A DNA stretch of 6,188 nt, from contig WTCI01000069.1 in the NCBI GenBank assembly GCA_013138655.1, positions 1-6,188 of the forward strand. Reading direction: 5' to 3'. How positions within the stretch are numbered: the first letter of the stretch is position 1; each line of letters starts with the position of its first letter. The position numbers and the translations under genes are program-made. The notes below the pieces were generated by a model. That model was not told the DNA's origin. It worked only from the letters and a program-made list of their open reading frames with translations, and did no database searches. Positions 1 through 5,488 of the stretch are shown here, piece after piece. Source of the DNA: Desulfuromonadaceae bacterium (GTDB lineage: Bacteria > Desulfobacterota > Desulfuromonadia > Desulfuromonadales > Geopsychrobacteraceae).

Positions 1-133
1 CGACAGGAACAGGGTGCCGGCGTCAATAAAAGCCAAGCGCAGACCTGACCCCTTTTGTGGGGGCAAGGCTTTGAGTTTCGTCTGAGATGTTCGACATTTT
101 TCCTGAACTCTGCTACTTCTTATTAAGGTTTTC
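1..133. other. Upstream flank, possibly tail of a preceding gene
   Basis: No full gene fits here. Frame 1 is open from the window edge to a TGA at 46-48 and would end in ...NKSQAQT, so these 48 bases could be the C-terminus of an upstream + strand gene. Frame 2 is also open, to a TGA at 82-84, so the reading frame is not settled. Just after the first stop, CCCC (49-52) can pair with GGGG (59-62) around a short T-rich loop, a weak hairpin without a following T-run. The phrase AGACCTGACCCC (41-52) resembles sequence I recall near transposase/REP-associated genes in this bacterial group; that is memory, not proof. TTGAGT at 71-76 is a possible -35 element for the next gene, but no good -10 follows at the right distance. 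Confidence 0.3.
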
Positions 134-2341
134 ATGATAGTGAGCAGCACAGAACAGTTACCTCTGACCTTGAAGGACTCCCGCATGTTTCAGGAGGACA
201 GATCGGACCTGATTGCGCAGATCACAGACGTTCTGAATACGATGTTTCTGTTGTGCAAACATCTGAGCCTCTACAACGAAGACAATACTGTGGTTGAAAA
301 GACCACAGACAAGCTGATGCAAAGTATCGGGCGTACCCACGCCTCCGGCGACAATATCCTTGTTACCGTCGCCAAGCACCGTTTTCTCTTTCAGGGCGAA
401 TTTCTCGGCCTGAAGAACCAGCTCTTCACCACGTTTGCCCGCCGCATGTTCCAGCACGGGATCTCCTCATTTTCCCTGACTCCAGGGCTCACTGTTCCTT
501 CGCTCTACGCCTTTCTCAGGGTGCTCATGCGCAATGCTGCGGAAACTTGGGATGAAGGGGGGATCGGCGCCTGTCTGCAGAACAGAAATATTGTGGATAT
601 CCAGGTCACCGAAATGTCCGAAAGCGATTTTCGCCTGCTCGATTCCACCGATGACCGGGATCAGACCGATGACCTGAAACCATCAACAGATCTCTGGAGC
701 CAGTTCGCCCGTTCGATTTTCAATTCCCTGACTGGCGAGGAGCTGGCAAGCCTCACGACAGAAGGGTCAAGTCCGGCAGAACTTGCCGAACGGATCGGTG
801 AACTGCTGGTCGGCAGATCGGTTGCAGAGAAAGACGCCCTGACCCGGGAGCTGACCAGCTTTGTCACGACCTTGCAGCGCGAAAAGATGAAAACCGTGAG
901 AACGACGGCATTGCTCAATCTGGCGGATTTCATCAATCATCTCAGCGATGACCTGCGCAAAACGGTCCTTGGCGGAATCTGCTCCCTGCAGATGTCGGCG
1001 GAATACACCGAAGATTTCTTCAATGGCCTGTCCGACAAAGCGATCCTGGATGCCTTCCGACAGACGACGATGCAACGGGGTTACACCCCCCCGGTGGTCA
1101 TGTCGCTGATTACCAAGCTGGCCGGCACCAGAAAACTTGTTTCCGATGGGGAACTGGCTGCACAACTCTCCGCGCAGGAAGAGAGGGCCCGCAAGACCAA
1201 AGAACTGTTCCGGCCCGATGAATTCAAGAAATATGTTCCGTCTCAATACCAGAAAGCGCTGATGCAGGTCTTGAACAACCAGCAGCTGCCGAGCGGCGTG
1301 AGTGACAAACTGCAGGAGCTGAAAAAGTCACTGGAGGATTCCCGGCTTGAGCAGCAGGTAGCTCGGCTTTCGCTGTTTATTCTCAATAACAATCCGGATG
1401 AGGACTATCTGAAAGGACTGCGCGACCGGCTGATCGGATCGATGCAGTTCCACCTGGATGCTGCAGATTACCCCAACCTGATCGGTTTCTGTCGGGCCTG
1501 CTTCAGGGACAAGAATGAGGAGGAACCCCAGCTTCCGGCCGACCTGATCCCCGATTCTTTTACGAAACAGGTTCTCGGCGATGTGTCCCGACTGGGCAAA
1601 GAGCAACATCCGCAGATCGCCGAAGTGATTGCATTGATCGGGGTGCCCTTCATCCGGCCGCTGATCGAGTTCACCGCCCTGGAGAGTGATCGTTCCATCC
1701 GCTTTTTCTACCTGAGCTGTCTGAAAAAACTCGGCCATCAGGTTGCGGACCATGCCGCCCTTTTTCTGAACGATGACCGCTGGTTTGTGCAACGCAATAT
1801 GCTGATCCTGCTTGGCGAACTTAATGCCGTGGACAAGCTTCCGAAGATTAGACTCCTGCTCAACCACAGCCACCAGAAAGTCCGTCAGGAAGCGCTGAAA
1901 ACCTGCCTGCTGCTGCACGACGACGACTCGATACAGAAACTGATCAACACCCTCTCTTCAAAAAACCGGCAGGAGGTTCTGCACGCCATCACCATCAGCA
2001 AACTGGTGGACAATCCGAACCTCTCTGGCGAATTACTGAACATGCTGCGGGCGAAAGAACTGTTCCGTTTCGATTTCGATATCAAAAAAGCTTTGGTGCA
2101 GACCCTCGCAGAGCACAAAAATCCTCAAGCCCTCAGCGTTTTTTCCGAGATGCTGAACTCCCGCAAGATATTCAAGGCCGGCCTCTACAAAAAAATCAAA
2201 GTTGAGATCATCAAAGCTTTGGGGAAATATCCGGCAGCACAGGTCTCACCCCTGCTGCAGCAACAGATCAAAAACGGGGTTGAAGACGTGGCCAGCCAAG
2301 CCAGACAGATCCTGAAAAAACTGCCTCGGGAGGATATCTGA
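134..2341 (+). CDS. HEAT-repeat domain protein (cytoplasmic, partner of HD-GYP protein)
   Basis: This encodes 735 residues with no signal peptide or membrane segment, so it is probably cytoplasmic. Residues about 25-135 form a mixed helix/strand domain (core ILVTVAKHRFLFQGEFL near 75-91) that resembles the N-terminus of the next gene product. A variable acidic linker follows (about 158-185). The middle is helical, with a charged, possibly coiled-coil stretch around 389-412. Residues about 495-732 are a run of short paired helices of the HEAT/armadillo kind, for example FLNDDRWFVQRNMLILLGEL (544-563) and the helix pair near 571-593. HEAT solenoids are usually protein-binding scaffolds, so a scaffold or regulatory role is inferred; no catalytic motif is visible. 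The ATG at 134 has only a weak AAGG upstream. An in-frame ATG at 185 (718 residues) has GAAGGA seven bases before it and may be the true start. The gene is translationally coupled to the HD-GYP gene. Confidence 0.85.
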   Translation: MIVSSTEQLPLTLKDSRMFQEDRSDLIAQITDVLNTMFLLCKHLSLYNEDNTVVEKTTDKLMQSIGRTHASGDNILVTVAKHRFLFQGEFLGLKNQLFTTFARRMFQHGISSFSLTPGLTVPSLYAFLRVLMRNAAETWDEGGIGACLQNRNIVDIQVTEMSESDFRLLDSTDDRDQTDDLKPSTDLWSQFARSIFNSLTGEELASLTTEGSSPAELAERIGELLVGRSVAEKDALTRELTSFVTTLQREKMKTVRTTALLNLADFINHLSDDLRKTVLGGICSLQMSAEYTEDFFNGLSDKAILDAFRQTTMQRGYTPPVVMSLITKLAGTRKLVSDGELAAQLSAQEERARKTKELFRPDEFKKYVPSQYQKALMQVLNNQQLPSGVSDKLQELKKSLEDSRLEQQVARLSLFILNNNPDEDYLKGLRDRLIGSMQFHLDAADYPNLIGFCRACFRDKNEEEPQLPADLIPDSFTKQVLGDVSRLGKEQHPQIAEVIALIGVPFIRPLIEFTALESDRSIRFFYLSCLKKLGHQVADHAALFLNDDRWFVQRNMLILLGELNAVDKLPKIRLLLNHSHQKVRQEALKTCLLLHDDDSIQKLINTLSSKNRQEVLHAITISKLVDNPNLSGELLNMLRAKELFRFDFDIKKALVQTLAEHKNPQALSVFSEMLNSRKIFKAGLYKKIKVEIIKALGKYPAAQVSPLLQQQIKNGVEDVASQARQILKKLPREDI
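172..177 (+). promoter_or_regulatory. Ribosome binding site favouring an internal start at 185
   Basis: GAAGGA lies seven bases before the in-frame ATG at 185 (protein begins MFQEDRSDL). The annotated ATG at 134 has only AAGG (125-128) five bases upstream. The residues between the two starts are not part of the recognisable N-terminal domain, so the shorter protein loses nothing visible. Choosing between them needs homolog alignment or N-terminal peptide data. Confidence 0.45.
2328..2333 (+). promoter_or_regulatory. Strong ribosome binding site for the HD-GYP gene
   Basis: GGGAGG sits inside the last codons of the HEAT-repeat gene, seven bases before the ATG at 2341. With the TGATG stop/start overlap, this fixes the start of the second gene and points to translational coupling. 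Confidence 0.8.
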
Positions 2342-3546
2342 TGAAACCGATACTCGATCGGCAGGCAATTCAGGACGCGCTCCGCCAGCTTTCCGCCGCG
2401 CTGGCAGCGGCAACCCTCTACTCCACTGAACACCAGCAGGTCAGGGCTCTTGTTCCCCAGATCCTTGAAAGTTTTGCGCGGTTGTTGAGCAAACAGAGCG
2501 AACTGACCTTCCTGATCGTCAAAAAAGATCTCCTGTTCGACGGCAAACCGTTGGAGCGGACCCCTCACTCCGAGCGTATCGCCCGTCTGCTTTATGCCCG
2601 GAACATCGGTTTTATCCGTTTCTACGAGGGGCTCGACAGCGGGGAGATTGAGTTGCTGCTGCGGGTGGCAGTCGGATTGGAAGAGGCGGCACTCTTCAAC
2701 TCCGTAACCCCCCATATCGATTACGGCGAAGTCGATACCCATGATGACCGGGAAACGGTCCGGCCGATTGCGCGCTTTGAACAACTGACTGATGAAGAGC
2801 TGAAGAATATCAGGGATTTTTACGACGCCATCGGCGACAAGGACAATCTCGATATCCGTGAGGTCTCATCGGTTATTGCCGGATTCGCCGCCGCCTTCCA
2901 GCAGGAAGCCAATCCTCTGCTGGCCCTGGTCCCGCTACGGAGGGAGGACGAATACACCTTCACCCATTCGATCAATGTCTCCATCCTTAACCTCGCCCAG
3001 GGGACCTCTCTCGGCCTGGAGGAACAGCTGCTGCACGATGTCGGCATTGCCGGGATGCTGCACGATGCGGGGAAAATTTTTGTCGACAAAGAGATCATTC
3101 GTAAACCGGGACAGCTCACTGATGAAGAATGGCAACAGATGCAGCAGCACCCATCACGCGGCGCTCAGTATCTGATGAACCAGGAGGGAATTCCGCAGGT
3201 CGCCATCTGCACCGCCTTCGAGCATCACATGCGCTACGACATGGCCGGTTATCCCAAGGTTCCCGAGGGCTGGCAGCTCAACCTGTGCAGCCAGATGACC
3301 ATGATCTCCGACACCTTCGATGCGTTGCGAACCCGGCGTTCCTACAAGGAACCCTGGGACTTCCCGAAGATCAGCGGCCTGATGCTGAAACTGGCCGGAA
3401 AACAGCTCAACCCCTACCTGACCATGAACTTCCTCAAGGTTCTGGAAGGATTGGGCGAGCAGATCATCGAAAGCGGTATCAGCCTCTCAGCCGACGCTCC
3501 CGAACTCTCCGAAGCTGAGCTCGCCACCCGGCATGTGTGTGAATAG
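2341..3546 (+). CDS. HD-GYP domain phosphohydrolase, probable c-di-GMP phosphodiesterase-type signalling protein
   Basis: This encodes 401 residues with no signal peptide or membrane helix. Residues about 10-115 form an N-terminal domain related to that of the preceding protein (core LTFLIVKKDLLFDGKPL, 55-71). Residues about 195-375 are an HD-GYP-type domain: H209 in the HSINVS motif, the H241-D242 pair in MLHDAGK, H270, then H295-H296 and HHMRYDMAGYP (295-305), and D324 in SDTFDALRTRRSYK. These match the metal-binding positions of HD-GYP enzymes, which hydrolyse c-di-GMP or related cyclic dinucleotides. The signature loop is altered: family consensus HHExxDGxGYP reads HHMRYDMAGYP, so E becomes M and the first G becomes M, while GYP is kept. 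Activity or substrate may therefore differ from the classical enzymes. There is no REC or PAS input domain; input may come through the N-terminal domain or the HEAT partner, whose gene overlaps it by one base. Confidence 0.9.
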   Translation: MKPILDRQAIQDALRQLSAALAAATLYSTEHQQVRALVPQILESFARLLSKQSELTFLIVKKDLLFDGKPLERTPHSERIARLLYARNIGFIRFYEGLDSGEIELLLRVAVGLEEAALFNSVTPHIDYGEVDTHDDRETVRPIARFEQLTDEELKNIRDFYDAIGDKDNLDIREVSSVIAGFAAAFQQEANPLLALVPLRREDEYTFTHSINVSILNLAQGTSLGLEEQLLHDVGIAGMLHDAGKIFVDKEIIRKPGQLTDEEWQQMQQHPSRGAQYLMNQEGIPQVAICTAFEHHMRYDMAGYPKVPEGWQLNLCSQMTMISDTFDALRTRRSYKEPWDFPKISGLMLKLAGKQLNPYLTMNFLKVLEGLGEQIIESGISLSADAPELSEAELATRHVCE

Positions 3547-3551
3547 GGATG

Positions 3552-3577
3552 GGAGAGGTGACCCGTCACCAGCCTCC
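3552..3577 (+). terminator. Stem-loop after the HD-GYP gene, possible terminator
   Basis: GGTGA (3557-3561) pairs with TCACC (3566-3570) around a four-base CCCG loop, and GGAG (3552-3555) pairs with CTCC (3574-3577) below it. It starts five bases after the TAG stop. There is no T-run directly behind it, so as an intrinsic terminator it is weak. It may instead protect the 3' end of the mRNA or assist factor-dependent termination. Confidence 0.35.
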
Positions 3578-3756
3578 TGAAATGTTGAACATCAAATATG
3601 GAATCGCAACATCGATTCTATTGGGAAATTCAGCGGTGGTTTTTTTGCAACACTCATTCAATCCAACCACTTACATCTTTATTCGCCTCATACCCCCGGA
3701 TTCGGGTCTACTTTTTACAGAAAAGATCGAAAAGTTTTACTCACATAAGATGCACT

Positions 3757-3898
3757 CGCAAAAAGTCATGAGATGACTAAGCAAAAATTTCGACCTACAA
3801 GGCGTAGTGGTTTTTCAGGGGCGAAGGCATACATATGGTATGTCGAGATCCTGAAAAACTGCTGCAACGCCGGAGGGCGGACTTTTTGCGACGTCATC
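3757..3898. repeat. Large imperfect palindromic intergenic element (REP/MITE-like)
   Basis: Nested complementary arms span about 140 bases. The outer arms are CGCAAAAAGTC (3757-3767) and GACTTTTTGCG (3880-3890), an exact 11-base inverted repeat. Inside are GGCGT (3801-3805) with ACGCC (3867-3871), GTTTTTCAGG (3810-3819) with CCTGAAAAAC (3850-3859), CGA (3822-3824) with TCG (3843-3845), and CATAC (3828-3832) with GTATG (3838-3842) at the tip. On one strand this would fold into a long interrupted hairpin. GTCAT/ATGAC (3765-3769, 3773-3777) forms a minor side stem. The length, non-coding position and TIR-like ends suit a dispersed palindromic repeat or a small non-autonomous transposon. That it is multicopy in the genome is inference. 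No transposase gene is present. Confidence 0.65.
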
Positions 3899-3908
3899 AC
3901 ACAAGAAT

Positions 3909-3948
3909 CCCTCCACTGTTTCGGGGAAAAATAGAAACGGGAGGAGGG
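3909..3948. other. Long hairpin just upstream of the cytochrome promoter
   Basis: CCCTCC (3909-3914) pairs with GGAGGG (3943-3948). After a small internal loop, GTTTC (3918-3922) pairs with GAAAC (3934-3938), leaving an 11-base purine-rich loop. The element ends 12 bases before the -35 hexamer of the cytochrome promoter. It could be a terminator-like barrier for transcription coming from the left (no T-run follows), or a dyad bound by a regulator. The sequence does not decide between these. Confidence 0.45.
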
Positions 3949-3960
3949 TCAAGGCTTCTA

Positions 3961-3990
3961 TTGACTTTTGTCGGCGCAATTCTGTATCTT
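3961..3990 (+). promoter_or_regulatory. Sigma70-like promoter for the cytochrome operon
   Basis: TTGACT (3961-3966, five of six matches to the -35 consensus) is followed after 18 bases by TATCTT (3985-3990, four of six to the -10). Transcription would start near 3997 and leave a leader of about 140 bases before the first cytochrome. It is the best promoter match seen in the gap between the two operons and points the right way. Confidence 0.5.
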
Positions 3991-3996
3991 TGAGCG

Positions 3997-4039
3997 CACC
4001 TCCAGACCATTATGCAGAGTAATGTTCCGGAGTTTGGTG
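3997..4039 (+). promoter_or_regulatory. Structured 5' leader of the cytochrome operon
   Basis: At the predicted 5' end of the transcript, CATTA (4008-4012) pairs with TAATG (4020-4024) around a seven-base loop. CTCC (4000-4003) pairs with GGAG (4029-4032), and CACC (3997-4000) could alternatively pair with GGTG (4036-4039). The structure is modest but sits where a leader regulatory element would be expected. It does not match the conserved core of the GEMM cyclic-dinucleotide riboswitch that I looked for, so no riboswitch class is assigned. Confidence 0.3.
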
Positions 4040-4140
4040 TCTATGTAATGAACCGTGGCAGGAGAAAAGAAGATATTTTCCTGACATTCGATGATCGCAG
4101 AATTCAATTATCAGATTCCCGCTGACAACGGTTGACAAGC

Positions 4141-5445
4141 ATGAAAAGCAACAGGATCACACCATGGATGGCCAAGGCAGACCGGGCGATTGTCTTTGTA
4201 ACAAGCATTCTCCTGCTCTTGATCGCAACCCCGGCCTGGAGTGCCGTAGGAAAACGGCCCCTGACCGATACGGACTGCGTTAAATGCCACAGACAGCCTG
4301 TCGAACACATCAACAGCCGGGGAGGTGCGCATAAAACCGAACTCGGCTGCTTCGGCTGCCACGTCGCTCACCCCCCGCTTGGTGAAGCTCTTATCCCGGA
4401 ATGCTCAGAGTGCCACGCCCGTGACGAAACCCCTCACTTTATGTTGCCGGAATGCAATCGTTGTCACAACCCGCATGCCCCCGTTGTGGTGGATTTCAGT
4501 GCCCTGGGTGAGACCAAACCCGCTTGTTTGAGCTGCCATGAAGAGGTTGGTGAGTCCATGGCGCAGCTGCCCAGTCAGCATGCGGATCAGGACTGCAGCG
4601 AATGCCACAACCAGCATGGCGTCGAAGAGGGTCAGTTCATGACCTGTCTGGAGTGTCATGAAGGACATTCTGAGCAGATGGTCTATCAGGATTGTCTATC
4701 CTGTCATGATCCGCATCAACCGACCGTCTACGCGTGGAATCAGGACACGCCCGTCTCCCTGTGCGGCGCCTGCCATGCTGAAGAGGTGGAAAACTTGCGT
4801 ACGCAGGGGGGTGCCCACGCTGAGGCGATCCACTGTAGTGAATGCCACCAGCGCCACCCACCCGCGGCGGAAGGCGTCATTCCGGCCTGTGCAGATTGTC
4901 ACGATCCGGGTGACAGCCCCCACTTCAAATTCGATAATTGTGCGGCATGCCACAACCCCCATGCACCGCTGGAGATTGATCTCAGCGTTTCACCTGTCAA
5001 GCCGGTGTGTCTGTCCTGCCATACAGCTCCCGTCCGTCAGATGGAGCGCCACCCCAGCGCTCATGCCGAGATGGATTGCAATGAATGCCATCAGCAACAC
5101 GGGGATTTCCAAGAGTGCCTGGAGTGTCACAGTGGCCACAGCACAGAGATGAACTACGCGGATTGTCTGCGCTGTCATTCACCTCACGCCCCCGACCGTC
5201 TGCAGTTCAGCTCTTCCGGTGTCAAATCAGAGCTGTGCGGCAGCTGCCACCATGACCAATTCGCGCAACTGGTTGACAATCGCAGCCTCCATGCAGAACT
5301 CGAATGTATTTTTTGTCACAAACGAACCCACAAGGCCATTCTGACTTGCGATAACTGCCACGGACAGCCCCATGATTCAAGTATGCACCAGCAATTTGAA
5401 GACTGTTCCAAATGTCATAAGGGCCCCCATAACCTGCGTAATTGA
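4141..5445 (+). CDS. Exported 20-heme c-type cytochrome made of tetraheme repeats
   Basis: This encodes 434 residues. An N-terminal export signal has a basic start, a hydrophobic core (about 16-32, AIVFVTSILLLLIATPA) and likely cleavage after AWSA (35). The mature part carries 20 CXXCH heme-attachment motifs, from C46 (CVKCH) to CSKCH near the C-terminus, about one heme per 20 residues. It is therefore a periplasmic, outer-surface or extracellular electron-transfer protein of the multiheme cytochrome c3-like kind. There is no other domain, lipobox or C-terminal anchor. Extra His residues in AH, HPH and NPHAP contexts are likely distal axial ligands (inferred). The start is uncertain: TTG 4132 and ATG 4141 lack a good ribosome binding site, while ATG 4168 has AGGA 11 bases upstream and would give a compact 26-residue signal peptide. 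It is followed after 43 bases by a related cytochrome, probably cotranscribed. Physiological partners are not visible. Confidence 0.93.
   Translation: MKSNRITPWMAKADRAIVFVTSILLLLIATPAWSAVGKRPLTDTDCVKCHRQPVEHINSRGGAHKTELGCFGCHVAHPPLGEALIPECSECHARDETPHFMLPECNRCHNPHAPVVVDFSALGETKPACLSCHEEVGESMAQLPSQHADQDCSECHNQHGVEEGQFMTCLECHEGHSEQMVYQDCLSCHDPHQPTVYAWNQDTPVSLCGACHAEEVENLRTQGGAHAEAIHCSECHQRHPPAAEGVIPACADCHDPGDSPHFKFDNCAACHNPHAPLEIDLSVSPVKPVCLSCHTAPVRQMERHPSAHAEMDCNECHQQHGDFQECLECHSGHSTEMNYADCLRCHSPHAPDRLQFSSSGVKSELCGSCHHDQFAQLVDNRSLHAELECIFCHKRTHKAILTCDNCHGQPHDSSMHQQFEDCSKCHKGPHNLRN
4276..5442 (+). repeat. Five tandem tetraheme repeats inside the 20-heme cytochrome
   Basis: The heme region divides into five units of 69-83 residues with four CXXCH each, starting at nt 4276, 4525, 4762, 5008 and 5236 (residues 46, 129, 208, 290, 366). 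The general plan is CXXCH, an AH motif about 15 residues later, CXXCH, CXXCH, then CXXCH followed in most units by a PH(A/Q)P-type motif. Units 1 and 3 share a long middle (HPP...G.IP.C..CH....PHF), and units 2 and 4 share a shorter one (QHG...C.ECH.GHS..M). The order is therefore A-B-A-B plus a shortened fifth unit, meaning an eight-heme A-B block was duplicated as a whole after an older four-heme duplication. Confidence 0.85.
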
Positions 5446-5476
5446 GCCTGTGACGACGAAGCATGCGACCTAGGGC

Positions 5477-5482
5477 GAGGTG
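5477..5482 (+). promoter_or_regulatory. Ribosome binding site of the second cytochrome
   Basis: GAGGTG lies six bases before the ATG at 5489, supporting this start. The 43-base gap after the previous stop shows no terminator, consistent with cotranscription. Confidence 0.65.
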
Positions 5483-5488
5483 TAGATC

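Larger units (their letters stand above)
3547..4140. other. Intergenic region between the signalling operon and the cytochrome operon
   Basis: These roughly 590 bases hold no convincing gene. A 75-codon open frame at 3549-3776 lacks a ribosome binding site and recognisable protein features, and runs into the palindromic repeat. The region is AT-richer than the flanking genes. It contains a stem-loop at 3552-3577, a small perfect inverted repeat GAATCG/CGATTC at 3601-3606 and 3613-3618, a seven-T run at 3640-3646, the large palindrome at about 3757-3898, a hairpin at 3909-3948, a promoter-like sequence at 3961-3990 and a structured leader. Individual elements are listed separately. Confidence 0.7.

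Noticed and set aside
1328..1918. Long antisense open frame inside the HEAT-repeat gene (also others at 767-1246 and 2185-2784)
   Set aside because: They lie opposite a well-supported gene, and their translations resemble no family I recognise; they are best explained as coding shadows.
3601..3646. Intrinsic terminator formed by GAATCG/CGATTC and a T-run
   Set aside because: The T-run begins 21 bases after the stem and the stem is AT-rich, so the parts do not form a proper terminator.
3549..3776. 75-codon + strand open frame after the HD-GYP gene
   Set aside because: No ribosome binding site, no recognisable protein character, AT-rich intergenic composition, and its end runs into the palindromic repeat.
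3991..4140. GEMM-type cyclic dinucleotide riboswitch before the cytochrome gene
   Set aside because: Such riboswitches are known upstream of cytochrome genes in this group, but the conserved core sequences are not present here; only simple stem-loops are seen.
4658..5152. 164-codon + strand frame inside the first cytochrome
   Set aside because: It is an out-of-frame reading of the heme repeats, while the main frame has 20 CXXCH motifs and a signal peptide.
4276..5442. CRISPR-like array suggested by regular repeats
   Set aside because: The repeats are diverged coding units of 69-83 residues in one open frame, not short identical repeats with unique spacers.
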